Shown here piece by piece: positions 8,287-16,702 of a stretch of DNA of 64,000 nucleotides. The stretch is from assembly GCF_003344965.1 (NCBI RefSeq), contig NZ_CP031194.1, positions 1,240,001-1,304,000 of the forward strand, given 5' to 3'. Below the pieces are notes generated by a model that did no database searches, was not told the origin of the DNA, and saw only the letters and a program-made list of their open reading frames with translations. The translations under genes were made by a program, and so were the position numbers. Position 1 is the stretch's first letter; every line of letters starts with the position of its first letter. This DNA comes from Streptomyces paludis (GTDB lineage Bacteria > Actinomycetota > Actinomycetes > Streptomycetales > Streptomycetaceae).

Positions 8287-10308
8287 ATGAAGCTCGACCC
8301 GGTCACCCTGGAGATCATCGGCAACAAGCTCGGCGCCCTGACCGAGGAGATGTGCCTCACCCTCCAGCGCACCAGCCGCTCCCTGTACGTCAAGGAGACC
8401 GCCGACTTCTGCTGCGCGCTCGCCGGGCCCGACGGCCGGTTCACCGCGTACCCGCGCGGCATCGGGGTGTCCGGGTTCGTCGGGCTCGATGTGCGCACGG
8501 CCGTCGAGCAGGCCGGGCCGCTGGAGCCGGGTGACGTGATTATCACCAACGACCCGTACTCCTCGGGCGGGCTCGCCACGCATCTGCCGGACATCCAGCT
8601 CATCGAGCCGTACTTCCACGAGGGCGAGATCGCCGGCTACGGCTGGGCGTTCATCCACTGCTCGGACATCGGCGGGCGGGTGCCCAGCAGCCTCGCGCCG
8701 ACGAACCACGAGATCTACCAGGAGGGTCTGCGTATCCCGCCGGTCAAGCTGGTGCGGGCCGGTGAGCCCAGCCGCGATGTCGCCGCGCTGCTCGCCGCCA
8801 ACAGCCGTACCCCGGAGGCCAACGACGGCGATCTGCGCGCCATGCTCGCGGCGCTGCGCACCGGCCGGGAGCGGCTGGCGCGGGTGATCGCGCAGCACGG
8901 CGCGGCCGATGTGGCCGCCGCGCACACCGACCTCGTGGACTACACGGCGGACAAGGCGCGGGCGGCGCTCGCCGGGCTGCGGGACGGCACGTACCGCTTC
9001 ACGGACTATCTGGACGACGACGCCGTCTCGCCCGTACCGGTGCGGATCTCCGTCTCCGTCACGCTGGACCGGGGCGCGCTGCATCTGGACTTCACGGGTA
9101 CGGACCCGCAGGTGGACGCCGCGTTCAACATCGCCAGCCACGGCCGGGCACACGCCTGGATCACCACCCGGGTGCTCGCGCTGATCTGCACCCTCGACCC
9201 GGCGATCCCGCTGAACGGCGGGCTGATCAGGCCGGTGACGGTCACCGCCCCGGAGGGCTCGGTCGTCAACGCCCGCCCGCCGGCCGCCGTGGGCATCCGG
9301 CACGCCACCGCGTCGCGCGTCAACGACGCGCTGGGCGGCGCGCTGGGGCTGGCGGCGCCCGAGGTGATGCCGGCGGCGAGCAGCGGTCTCGTGGTGCCGG
9401 TCGTGGTCGCGGAGAACGCGCCGGGCGGCGGCCAGAACGTCCAGGTGCTGGAGCCCATGGTCGGCGGTACGGGCGCGCGCGAGGGCGCGGACGGCGTGGA
9501 CGGACGCGACAGCGGGATCTCGAACCTGGCGAACAACCCGGTGGAGACCGTCGAGACGGAGATCGGCGCGGAGATCGTCCGGTACGCGCTGCGCCCCGAC
9601 TCGGGCGGTCCGGGACGCTGGCGCGGCGGCTGCGGTCTGGAACTCGTCTTCCGGATCCTCGGCGACGACTGCCGGCTGCTCGCGCGCGGTCTGGAGCGGA
9701 TGCGCTTCCGCCCGTGGGGCTCGGCGGGCGGCGGCCCCGGCGTACCGGCCGAACTCGTCGTGAACGAGGGCCGCGACGACGAGCGCCGTTACGGGAAGAT
9801 CGACATGGTGGGGCTGCGCAAGGGCGACACGGTCACCCTGCGTACCTCGGGCGCGGGCGGCTACGGCGACCCGTGGACCCGGGACGCGGAGGCGGTCCTC
9901 GGCGACGTCCGGCGCGGCCTGGTCACGGAGACGGCCGCCGCCCGCGACTACGGCGTCGTGATCACCACCGCCCCCGAAGGCCACCTGACACTCGACGCCC
10001 CGGCCACCGCCACCCTGCGCCGGACTCCCCCGGCCGAACCGCCGCACGGCGCGGGCCCGGAGCGCGCGGCCTGGGACGCGATCCACTCGACGGAGGCGGC
10101 GGACCGCCTGATCGCGGCCCTCTTCGAACTGCCGCCCTCGGCCCGCTACGCCCGCCGGGCGTCGATCCACACGGCGGTCCTGGCGGAACTCCCGCAGGGC
10201 TTCCCGGCGGTGCCGGGCTCGGGGGCGCAGGTGGAGGCGGCCCGCGCGGTACTGAAGACACTGACGGAACAGCTGGAATCGGAAACGGAAACCGAAACGG
10301 CCGCCTGA
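8287..10308 (+). CDS. Hydantoinase/oxoprolinase subunit B (HyuB family)
   Basis: Partner subunit of HyuA (673 aa). The N-terminus (DPVTLEIIGNKL...EEM) and the motifs ITNDPY, HLPDI and DFTGTDPQ are typical of the HyuB family. The conserved region ends near residue 558 (GAGGYGDPW followed by RDYGVV). About 115 further residues, helical-looking and ending in an acidic tail, form a C-terminal extension that many family members seem to lack. It is the last gene of the riboswitch-led operon and is followed by a strong hairpin at 10401-10436. Confidence 0.88.
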   Translation: MKLDPVTLEIIGNKLGALTEEMCLTLQRTSRSLYVKETADFCCALAGPDGRFTAYPRGIGVSGFVGLDVRTAVEQAGPLEPGDVIITNDPYSSGGLATHLPDIQLIEPYFHEGEIAGYGWAFIHCSDIGGRVPSSLAPTNHEIYQEGLRIPPVKLVRAGEPSRDVAALLAANSRTPEANDGDLRAMLAALRTGRERLARVIAQHGAADVAAAHTDLVDYTADKARAALAGLRDGTYRFTDYLDDDAVSPVPVRISVSVTLDRGALHLDFTGTDPQVDAAFNIASHGRAHAWITTRVLALICTLDPAIPLNGGLIRPVTVTAPEGSVVNARPPAAVGIRHATASRVNDALGGALGLAAPEVMPAASSGLVVPVVVAENAPGGGQNVQVLEPMVGGTGAREGADGVDGRDSGISNLANNPVETVETEIGAEIVRYALRPDSGGPGRWRGGCGLELVFRILGDDCRLLARGLERMRFRPWGSAGGGPGVPAELVVNEGRDDERRYGKIDMVGLRKGDTVTLRTSGAGGYGDPWTRDAEAVLGDVRRGLVTETAAARDYGVVITTAPEGHLTLDAPATATLRRTPPAEPPHGAGPERAAWDAIHSTEAADRLIAALFELPPSARYARRASIHTAVLAELPQGFPAVPGSGAQVEAARAVLKTLTEQLESETETETAA

Positions 10309-10400
10309 ACGCGACGGGACGGCGCCGGGGGCACGAACGCCGGGGAACGTGCTCGCGAGCCGCGCGTGAACGGTCCGCAGGCGCGGGGCCGCAGGCCGGT

Positions 10401-10436
10401 GCGCGGCCGGCTGCTCAGCTCAGCAGCCGGCCGCGC
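10401..10436. terminator. Bidirectional terminator between hyuB and the amidase
   Basis: A perfect 15-bp stem (10401-10415 with 10422-10436) and 6-nt loop lie between convergent genes. Confidence 0.75.
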
Positions 10437-10468
10437 CCGCCCGCGCTCACGCGCACGCGGCGTTGTCG

Positions 10469-12097
10469 TCAGGCGCTGCTCGCCGCCGCCTGTTCCGCCG
10501 TGAGCCGCGGCCGGCCGGCGGCGGTCGCGGACGCCGCGCTCCGGCCGTTCGCCGTCGCCGCAGTACGGGCCGGGTTCGCCGGGCGGCGGGTGTGCCAGTC
10601 GGTCACCGCCTGGTACGCCGCCGCGACCTCCAGCAGCCGGTCCTCCTCGTACGGCTGGCCGCCGAGGATGACGCCGGCCGGGACGGCGCCCGCCGTGAAG
10701 CCCACCGGGAACGCGATCTCGGGCAGGCCCAGGATGTCGAACGGCACGGGCCCGGTCTGGAGCAGTACGTCACAGCGCGCCATGACCCCGTCCAGCACCT
10801 CCCGCAGCAGATGGTTCTTGGCGCGCTGCGCGGTGATCCACTCGTCGCCGGAGAGCATCAGCCCCTGGAGCCAGCTGAGCAGCGAGACCCCGAACTTGGC
10901 CGGGTCCTCCCGCAGCCAGTGCCGGAACGGCTCGGTCCGCTCGGCCAGCCGGGCGTCGTTGAACGAACCGGTCAGCAGCGACCAGTCATCCGGATAGGTG
11001 ACATTGACCAGCGTGACCCCGGGAATGGCGCTCAACCGGTCCAGGAACGCCTTGCGGACCTCGGTCGCGGTGTTGAGGAAGTCCGCGGGCACGCCGATCC
11101 TGGTGGCCCGCCGCAGCCGTACCTTGCCTTTCGAGACGACCGGGGTGGCCGCCCGTACGAGATCGGGCAGTCGCGGCAGCCCCTGCGTACGCGGGTCGTG
11201 CGGATCGGGCCCGGCGAGTACGGCGAGCATCAGCGCCGCGTCCATCGCGTCGCGCGCCAGCGGTCCCGGGTGGTCGCGGGTGTACGAGAGCGGGATCACG
11301 CCGTACGCGGAGACCCGGCCCATGGTGGGCTTGAGCCCGGTCAGGTTCTGCCGGTTGGCCGGCAGGACGATCGAGCCGCCGGTCTGGGTGCCGATCGACG
11401 ACGCGGCCAGCCGCCCGGCGACGGCCGTGGCGGGCCCGGTGGACGAACCGCCGGGATCGGTGGCGGGGTTGTCCGGGGTCCAGGCGTTGACGGTGGTGAC
11501 CGTACCGTTCGGCGTTGTCGCGCGAGTGGTGGCCAGCGGCCCCATCTGCCCCTTGCCGAGGACGATCCCGCCGGCGGCGGTCAGCCGGGCGACGGCGGTG
11601 GCGTCGTAGTCCGGGACGAAGTCCTCGAAGATGTAGGAGTTGCAGCGCGTCGGGACGCCGCGCGTGAAGTAGTTGTCCTTGATGCAGAGCGGGATGCCAC
11701 GGAGGACCCCGCGCCGGCCGCCGAGCCGGTCGGCGGCGCGCGCGGCGGCGAGCGCCGACTTGCCGGTCACCTCGGAGTACGCCTGATAGGTGGAGTCGTA
11801 GGTCGCGATCCGGTCGAGATACGCCTCGACCAGCGTGGTCGCCTTCAGCTTGCGCCGCCCCATCAGGACGGCGGCCTCGGCGAGCGTCGCCTCGGTCGGA
11901 TCGCGGCGGGCCGCGTCCCGTACGTCGATGTCGGGGAGGTGCGGCGGTGTGGGCGGAGGCGTACGGGAGGCGACCGGCGCGGCGGCGGCGGGCGGCGCGA
12001 GCGCGATCCCGCTGACGGCGGCGGCCGACGCGGCGGCCGAACCGGCCAGAAAGACACGCCGGTTGAGGGCTCTTCTGTTACCGCCGGAGTCACTCAC
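10469..12097 (-). CDS. Tat-exported amidase (amidase signature family)
   Basis: Secreted amide hydrolase (542 aa). The twin-arginine signal NRRVFLAG followed by a hydrophobic Ala-rich stretch ending in APPAAAAP predicts Tat export. The Ser-cisSer-Lys machinery is intact: Lys in CIKDNY, cis-Ser in GGSSTG and nucleophile Ser in GTQTGGSI, followed by LTGLKPT. The start is GTG at 12097, overlapping the stop of the small upstream gene as GTGA. It is convergent with the hydantoinase operon. It could release substrates for that importer, but the proximity is only suggestive. Confidence 0.92.
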   Translation of the reverse strand: MSDSGGNRRALNRRVFLAGSAAASAAAVSGIALAPPAAAAPVASRTPPPTPPHLPDIDVRDAARRDPTEATLAEAAVLMGRRKLKATTLVEAYLDRIATYDSTYQAYSEVTGKSALAAARAADRLGGRRGVLRGIPLCIKDNYFTRGVPTRCNSYIFEDFVPDYDATAVARLTAAGGIVLGKGQMGPLATTRATTPNGTVTTVNAWTPDNPATDPGGSSTGPATAVAGRLAASSIGTQTGGSIVLPANRQNLTGLKPTMGRVSAYGVIPLSYTRDHPGPLARDAMDAALMLAVLAGPDPHDPRTQGLPRLPDLVRAATPVVSKGKVRLRRATRIGVPADFLNTATEVRKAFLDRLSAIPGVTLVNVTYPDDWSLLTGSFNDARLAERTEPFRHWLREDPAKFGVSLLSWLQGLMLSGDEWITAQRAKNHLLREVLDGVMARCDVLLQTGPVPFDILGLPEIAFPVGFTAGAVPAGVILGGQPYEEDRLLEVAAAYQAVTDWHTRRPANPARTAATANGRSAASATAAGRPRLTAEQAAASSA

Positions 12098-12396
12098 TTG
12101 CCGTCCGCCTTTCCGGTCCACGCCTCGGTGATCGACGGATAGAGCAGCGGCGGCGCCGCCTGCTGCGCGTATACGGCGGCGGGCGCGCCGCTCACGGGCG
12201 GCGTCCACCCGGCGATGGCGACGGGCCCTGCGGTGACGAACGACCGCAGCGAGCGCAGCGCCTGATCCCGCGTCGGCACTCCGGTCGCGGGATCCGGCGT
12301 CTCGGGCAGCATCGCGAGGTCGACGCCCGCGAGCGCGAGTCTGGTCCTTATGTAGGCGTCCAACTGCTCCTGGGTGGGCGGTTGAGGCTGGCTCAA
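12094..12396 (-). CDS. Small protein coupled to the amidase
   Basis: A 100-residue soluble protein of unknown function, Pro/Ala-rich, with a predicted helical N-terminal half (about residues 8-55). It begins at TTG 12396, fixed by CCGGAGG 5 nt upstream. Its TGA overlaps the amidase GTG start, so the two are translationally coupled. Small companions (AtzG or GatC type) often accompany amidase-signature enzymes, and this may be an analogue. I see no sequence motif proving it, and the partner amidase is exported while this protein lacks a signal peptide. Confidence 0.7.
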   Translation of the reverse strand: MSQPQPPTQEQLDAYIRTRLALAGVDLAMLPETPDPATGVPTRDQALRSLRSFVTAGPVAIAGWTPPVSGAPAAVYAQQAAPPLLYPSITEAWTGKADGK

Positions 12397-12574
12397 GGAA
12401 ACCTCCGGGAAGGGCCGTGCACATGCGGGGGGTGCCAGATGACTTCATCAGCCATCTATGACCGTCACATTGAGCACATGCTTCCCATACGTAACGGACG
12501 CCCCAGCGACGGAACACGGAAATAGGGCGATCGCCCGATGCCGCTCCCCGGACCTCAGGCGCCACGCTGCCCCG

Positions 12575-13870
12575 GTGACGAACGAGGGCGGAGTCCTGCG
12601 GGACCGGAACGCGGCGCTGTATCTGTCCGGCGTGGTCGTGTCCGGTTTCGGTACGTCAGCGATGTGGCTGGCGGCCGGAGTCTGGGTCAAGTCACTGACC
12701 GGATCGGACAGCCTGGCCGCGCTCACGGTCTTCGCGATGTGGGCGCCGGTGCTGGCGGGCCCCGTTCTGGGCGCGGTAGCCGACCGAATGCGCCGACGCC
12801 CCCTGCTGATCGGCTGCAACCTGGCGATGACCGTACCGCTCTGCGCACTGCTGGCCGTCGACACGGCGGACCGCGTCTGGATCCTGTTCTGCGTGCTGTT
12901 CCTGTACGGGGTGAGCGGCGTAATCCAGGACGCGGCGGAGACCGCGCTGGTCGCCACGGTGGTCGACCGGCGACTGCTGGGCGCCTTCAACGGACTGCGC
13001 CTCACCGCCAACGAGGCCATGAAACTACTCGCCCCCCTGGCAGGCGCAGCCCTCTACGCCCACTTCGGCGGCCCAACGGTAGCGCTGCTGGACGCCGCGA
13101 CCTTCACCCTGGCCGCCGGGCTCTTCGCACTGATGCGGGTACGGGAGGAACACCCGACGAAGCGCCGGGGCGGGGGTCCGGGTACGGGTCCAGGCCCGGG
13201 CGCAGACCACGGCGCAGACCACGGCTCCGGTCCCGGCCCCGACCCCCGCACCGCCGCGTCCATGCGTCTCCTGTGGCGGACGCCCACGGTGCGTCCGCTG
13301 CTTCTCGCCGCGTCCGTCACCATGCTGTTCGCCGGGCTCAACGGTGCCGCGATCTACGCGGTCGTGGACCGGGGGCTCGGTCACTCCCCCACGTACGTGG
13401 GGGTGTTGTACGCGGTGCAGGGCGCCGGTCCCGTGCTGGCGGGGCTGTTGGCCGGGCCGCTGTTGCGCCGGGTGCCGGAGCGGGTGTTCGCCGGTGCTGG
13501 GATCGGCGTGTTCGCGCTGTCCGTCGGGGCGCGGGCGGTGCCGTACGACGCGGTGGTGCTGGCGAGCGCCGTCGGGGTGGGGCTCGGGCTGCCGTGTGTG
13601 CTGGTCGCCGCGCTGACGGCGGTCCAGCGCGAGATCCCGGACGCGCTCCTCGGGCGCGCGTCCGCCACCGCCAACACCCTGGTCTACGCGCCGAACGCGG
13701 TCGCCCTCGCCCTCGGCGCCGCGCTCATCGCCGCCGTGGAACCGGCCGTACTTCTGCCGGTGACGGGCGCGGCCGGTCTGCTGACGGCATACGTGCTGGT
13801 CCGAACGGTACGGCCCGGCGGCGGACCGGCTGAGGGCGGGCCGGCGGCACCGCGTAGCCTGCCATCATGA
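12575..13870 (+). CDS. MFS transporter
   Basis: Major facilitator of the 12-helix exporter type (about 431 aa). Hydrophobic helices are evident throughout, with the A-motif-like loop GAVADRMRRRP after helix 2. The central cytoplasmic loop is unusual: about 30 residues of Gly/Pro/Asp/His repeats (13166-13255). GTG 12575 is preferred because the family begins with a short leader before RDRNAALYLSG; upstream in-frame ATG 12458 would add 39 atypical residues. No good ribosome site precedes either. It overlaps the ferredoxin gene as ATGA. Substrate unknown; drug or metabolite efflux is likely. Confidence 0.87.
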   Translation: MTNEGGVLRDRNAALYLSGVVVSGFGTSAMWLAAGVWVKSLTGSDSLAALTVFAMWAPVLAGPVLGAVADRMRRRPLLIGCNLAMTVPLCALLAVDTADRVWILFCVLFLYGVSGVIQDAAETALVATVVDRRLLGAFNGLRLTANEAMKLLAPLAGAALYAHFGGPTVALLDAATFTLAAGLFALMRVREEHPTKRRGGGPGTGPGPGADHGADHGSGPGPDPRTAASMRLLWRTPTVRPLLLAASVTMLFAGLNGAAIYAVVDRGLGHSPTYVGVLYAVQGAGPVLAGLLAGPLLRRVPERVFAGAGIGVFALSVGARAVPYDAVVLASAVGVGLGLPCVLVAALTAVQREIPDALLGRASATANTLVYAPNAVALALGAALIAAVEPAVLLPVTGAAGLLTAYVLVRTVRPGGGPAEGGPAAPRSLPS

Positions 13871-14268
13871 GCCGACGCTCCCTGCCCCCTCGTACACCGG
13901 GAGCCACCCGGCCCACCGTCACGGTCTGCCGGGGCTGCTGCTGCGGCACCCCGAAGGTCCCGGGCGTCGATCACGCCGCCCAGCTCGCCGAGTTGCGCCG
14001 GTCGCTCGCGGAGGACGCCCGGGTCCGCCCGGTGCCCTGCCTGGACGCCTGCGAACACGCCAATGTCATCGTCGTCCAGCCGTCCGCCGCCGGCCGCGCG
14101 GCCGGTGGCCGGCCCGTCTGGCTGGGCCTGGTCAACGACCCCGACGCCTCGGCCGACATCGCGGAGTGGATCCGGGCGGGCGGCCCCGGCCTCGCAGACC
14201 CGCCCGGCATCCTCGATCTGTACGCCTTCCGCCCGTCCCGCCGCGCCCGCGAGGAACTCGACGGCTGA
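13867..14268 (+). CDS. Thioredoxin-like [2Fe-2S] ferredoxin
   Basis: Small electron carrier (133 aa). Cysteines C21, C24-C26, C58 and C62 occur in the pattern CxxCCC...CLDAC, matching thioredoxin-fold 2Fe-2S ferredoxins. A basic, Pro-rich N-terminus precedes the domain. The ATG overlaps the stop of the MFS gene, so the two are co-translated. A redox role for an exported compound is possible but unproven. Confidence 0.8.
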   Translation: MSRRSLPPRTPGATRPTVTVCRGCCCGTPKVPGVDHAAQLAELRRSLAEDARVRPVPCLDACEHANVIVVQPSAAGRAAGGRPVWLGLVNDPDASADIAEWIRAGGPGLADPPGILDLYAFRPSRRAREELDG

Positions 14269-14286
14269 CACCCCACCTGAACCGTG

Positions 14287-15540
14287 CTAGCCGGCCGACT
14301 TCGCCAGCGCGTCCCTGACGTCCGCCAGGTCCGCGTCCGACGCCAGTCCCGCGTGGTAGAGCCGCAGTTCGGTCGCGCCGAGCGCCCGCGCGCGTACGGC
14401 GTCCTCCGCGAGTCCGGCCGGGTCGCCGCCCATGCCCCGGACGATGTTGAAGTTGGCGGCCAGGACGGTGGATCCGCTCCGGTGGTCCGCGAAGGGGCCG
14501 AGCATCGCCCCGGCCGCGCCTCCCGTGCAGGGCAGCACGACCCCGTCCGCGACGCCCAGGATGTGCGCGGGGTCCACACCGGAGTTGGCCCCGGTGCGGT
14601 ACGGCGCGGGGTCGGCGTGCAGCAGCACCTGAAAGCCGCGCCCGGAGCCCCCGGCCACCGCATCCACGCCCGCGCCCGCCCGGGCCGCCGCCCCCGCCCG
14701 TACCGCCTCGGCCCGTACCGCCCTGACCGCCGCCTCCTGGAGCGTACGGGCGACCCCGCCGCGCCAGTCGAGGGTGACGGCCGCGAGGTCCGCGCCGAGG
14801 AGCCCCTCGATGCCCTGAAGTCCCGACTCGCCGGCCCCGCCGGCCCCGGCGGCCCAACCGGGCGCCAGCGCACCGCGCACGGCGGCGGCCAGCTCGTCCG
14901 GGTCGGCGCCGAGGCCCCCGTAACCCGCCCGGCAGTCGGTGCAGAAGCAGAGCGACAGCAGATACCGCGCCGCGTCCCCGAGCGCGACACCCGCCGTCTT
15001 GTCATGGGCGTGCAGATGCTCGAAGCCGTACCAGCCGCAGGACTCCAGCTCGACGCCGCGCGTCCCGGTCCCGGGCCGTACGGCGGCCTCGGCGGCGAGT
15101 TCGGTCAGATACGCGGCGACGGCGGGCCGGGCGATACAGGGCGCCCAGGGGTAACGGTCGCCGTAGGCGTTGACGACGGAGGTGTCGGGACGCTCGGCGC
15201 CAAGGCGGGAGCTGTGCGCGAGGACGACCCAGCTGTGCACGTCGAGCCCGGCGGCGGTCAGCGCCTCGGCGGCCTCGCCGTACGCGTCCCCGGACGCCCA
15301 GTCCCCGGCCGCGTACGGCCGTACGTCGTGGTCCGCCCAGCGCGCCGGGTCCGGCGGGTAGAGGACGGCGGCGTGTTCGGCGGTGACGACGCGGTGGCGC
15401 GGATGGCGCGGGGTCAGCGCGCGCGTGGAGTGGTAGGCGGCGGCGAGGGTGACCTGCTGGACGCCGAGATCCGCGATCCTGGCGGCGGCGCCCGGGTCAC
15501 CGATGACGTCCCAGGGGTAGACGAACGTGGAGGTCTTCAC
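14287..15540 (-). CDS. Conserved protein, TIM-barrel glycoside hydrolase-like
   Basis: Cytosolic protein of 417 aa with no signal peptide. The N-terminus KTSTFVYPWDVIGD and the motif CFCTDC resemble uncharacterised TIM-barrel glycosidase-like proteins that carry a Cys-rich site after an ELESCGWYG-type strand. GTG 15540 is chosen because GGGAG sits 5 nt upstream; a longer reading from 15576 has no ribosome site. It is transcribed divergently from the uronate dehydrogenase through paired promoters with touching -35 boxes, which suggests a linked sugar-acid function. The middle is unusually Ala/Gly-rich. Confidence 0.72.
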   Translation of the reverse strand: MKTSTFVYPWDVIGDPGAAARIADLGVQQVTLAAAYHSTRALTPRHPRHRVVTAEHAAVLYPPDPARWADHDVRPYAAGDWASGDAYGEAAEALTAAGLDVHSWVVLAHSSRLGAERPDTSVVNAYGDRYPWAPCIARPAVAAYLTELAAEAAVRPGTGTRGVELESCGWYGFEHLHAHDKTAGVALGDAARYLLSLCFCTDCRAGYGGLGADPDELAAAVRGALAPGWAAGAGGAGESGLQGIEGLLGADLAAVTLDWRGGVARTLQEAAVRAVRAEAVRAGAAARAGAGVDAVAGGSGRGFQVLLHADPAPYRTGANSGVDPAHILGVADGVVLPCTGGAAGAMLGPFADHRSGSTVLAANFNIVRGMGGDPAGLAEDAVRARALGATELRLYHAGLASDADLADVRDALAKSAG

Positions 15541-15585
15541 GGGCGCTCCCCGGCCCTGCGCACCACAATCATGCACAGATCTGAT

Positions 15586-15594
15586 TGGTATCCA
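15586..15594. promoter_or_regulatory. TGGTATCCA, possible GntR-type operator
   Basis: A 9-bp near-palindrome in the untranslated leader of the minus-strand gene. It resembles the core of uronate-responsive GntR/UxuR sites (TTGGTATACCAA). It is suggestive only because a uronate dehydrogenase is encoded across the promoter. No such regulator gene is in the window. Confidence 0.25.
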
Positions 15595-15621
15595 TATTCC
15601 TGAACAATCCTGAACACCGCC

Positions 15622-15650
15622 ACGCTAGGGCAGCTTTTCGAACGAGGTCA
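15622..15650 (-). promoter_or_regulatory. Promoter of the TIM-barrel-like gene
   Basis: On the minus strand TTGACC (15650-15645) and TAGCGT (15627-15622) are separated by 17 bp, a good housekeeping-sigma match. Its -35 box forms an inverted repeat with the -35 box of the divergent udh promoter. Confidence 0.6.
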
Positions 15651-15664
15651 AGGGGCGACCACCC

Positions 15665-15693
15665 TTGACGGTACCCGCCGCCCTCCATACCTT
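15665..15693 (+). promoter_or_regulatory. Promoter of udh
   Basis: TTGACG (15665-15670) and TACCTT (15688-15693) are spaced by 17 bp. Transcription would start inside or beside the dyad at 15701-15725. Confidence 0.6.
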
Positions 15694-15700
15694 GTCCAAG

Positions 15701-15725
15701 CATGTGAATGCCAGCTGCTCACATG
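15701..15725. promoter_or_regulatory. Operator-like dyad CATGTGA-N11-TCACATG
   Basis: A perfect 7-bp inverted repeat with an 11-bp spacer lies just downstream of the udh -10 box, a position where a bound repressor would block transcription start. Confidence 0.5.
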
Positions 15726-15756
15726 CGCCGCGCCGGAGCCGCCGAGGAGATTCGCC

Positions 15757-16608
15757 ATGCCCGCCCCCGCACCCCGCACCGTCCTGCTCACCGGCGCCGC
15801 CGGCGGTCTCGGCACCCTGATGCGGGGGCTGCTGCCCGCGTACGGCTACGAACTGCGGCTCCTCGACATGGTCCCCGTCGAGGGCGAACCCGGCGCCCTC
15901 ACCGTCGATCTGGCGGACAAGGAGGCGCTGCGCGAGGCCGTGCGCGGGGTCGACGCCGTGATCCATCTCGCCGGTATCTCCCTGGAGGCGTCCTTCGAGA
16001 AGATCCTGCGCGCGAACATCGAGGGCACGTACAACCTGTACGAGGCCGCGCGCGCCGAGGGCGTCCGGCGCGTCGTCTTCGCCTCCAGCAACCACGCCGT
16101 CGGCTTCACCCCGCGCCCCCAGGGCGACAGCGAGGACGCCGGCGACGGCGACCGCCGGGCCGGCGGCGCGCTGATCCCGGTGGAGGTGCCGCACCGGCCG
16201 GACACGTTCTACGGGCTCTCCAAGTGCTTCGGCGAGGATCTGTCCCAGTTCTACTGGGACAAGTTCGGCCTGGAGACCGTCTCCGTACGGATCGGTTCCT
16301 GCTTCCCCGAGCCCACCTCGGTCCGCATGCTCTCCCTCTGGATGAGCCCCGCCGACTGCGCCCGTCTCTTCCACGCCGCGCTCACCGCCGACGGCGTCGG
16401 CCACACCGTCGTGTACGGCTCCTCCGCCAACACCCGGCTGTGGTGGGACCTGACGAGCGCGCGGGCGCTGGGTTACGAACCGAGGGACGACTCCGAGCCG
16501 TACGCGGAGAAGCTCATCGCCGAACAGGGCGAGCTGGACCCGGCGAACCCGGACCACGCCCATCTGGGCGGCGCCTTCGTCACCGACCCGCCGAGGTGGC
16601 CGCATTGA
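15757..16608 (+). CDS. udh: Uronate dehydrogenase-like NAD-dependent epimerase family protein
   Basis: Short-chain-type oxidoreductase (283 aa) predicted to oxidise hexuronates (glucuronate or galacturonate) to aldarolactones with NAD. It has TGAAGGLG for dinucleotide binding, HLAGIS, ASSNHAVGF and catalytic YGLSK. RIGSCFPEP and the carboxyl-side sequence closely follow bacterial Udh proteins such as the Agrobacterium enzyme. GAGGAG lies 7 nt before ATG 15757. It is controlled from a promoter-operator shared with the divergent TIM-barrel-like gene. No other hexuronate catabolic gene is visible nearby. Confidence 0.85.
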   Translation: MPAPAPRTVLLTGAAGGLGTLMRGLLPAYGYELRLLDMVPVEGEPGALTVDLADKEALREAVRGVDAVIHLAGISLEASFEKILRANIEGTYNLYEAARAEGVRRVVFASSNHAVGFTPRPQGDSEDAGDGDRRAGGALIPVEVPHRPDTFYGLSKCFGEDLSQFYWDKFGLETVSVRIGSCFPEPTSVRMLSLWMSPADCARLFHAALTADGVGHTVVYGSSANTRLWWDLTSARALGYEPRDDSEPYAEKLIAEQGELDPANPDHAHLGGAFVTDPPRWPH

Positions 16609-16702
16609 ACACGGCACTGACACGGCGGGTACGGCCGCGGGGGACCGGCATCGCCGGAAACGGTAAGGGAACGGCAAAGCCGGGTCGTTCGTTACAGGCG
16701 GC

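Noticed and set aside
5696..10170. Very long open frames on the minus strand opposite hyuA and hyuB
   Set aside because: They mirror high-GC codon bias of the plus-strand genes, are full of Arg/Gly/Asp/His and have no family motifs or ribosome sites.
12470..12497. TTGAGC-N16-TAACGG as promoter of the MFS gene
   Set aside because: The -10 match is too weak and the region can be read in several ways.
12458..12574. N-terminal extension of the MFS transporter from ATG 12458
   Set aside because: The extra 39 residues are Arg/Thr-rich, lack hydrophobic or family character and have no ribosome site; GTG 12575 fits the family better.
15648..15668. Dyad TCAAGGG-N7-CCCTTGA as a repressor site
   Set aside because: It is largely explained by two opposed -35 boxes (TTGACC and TTGACG); a regulator is not needed to account for it.
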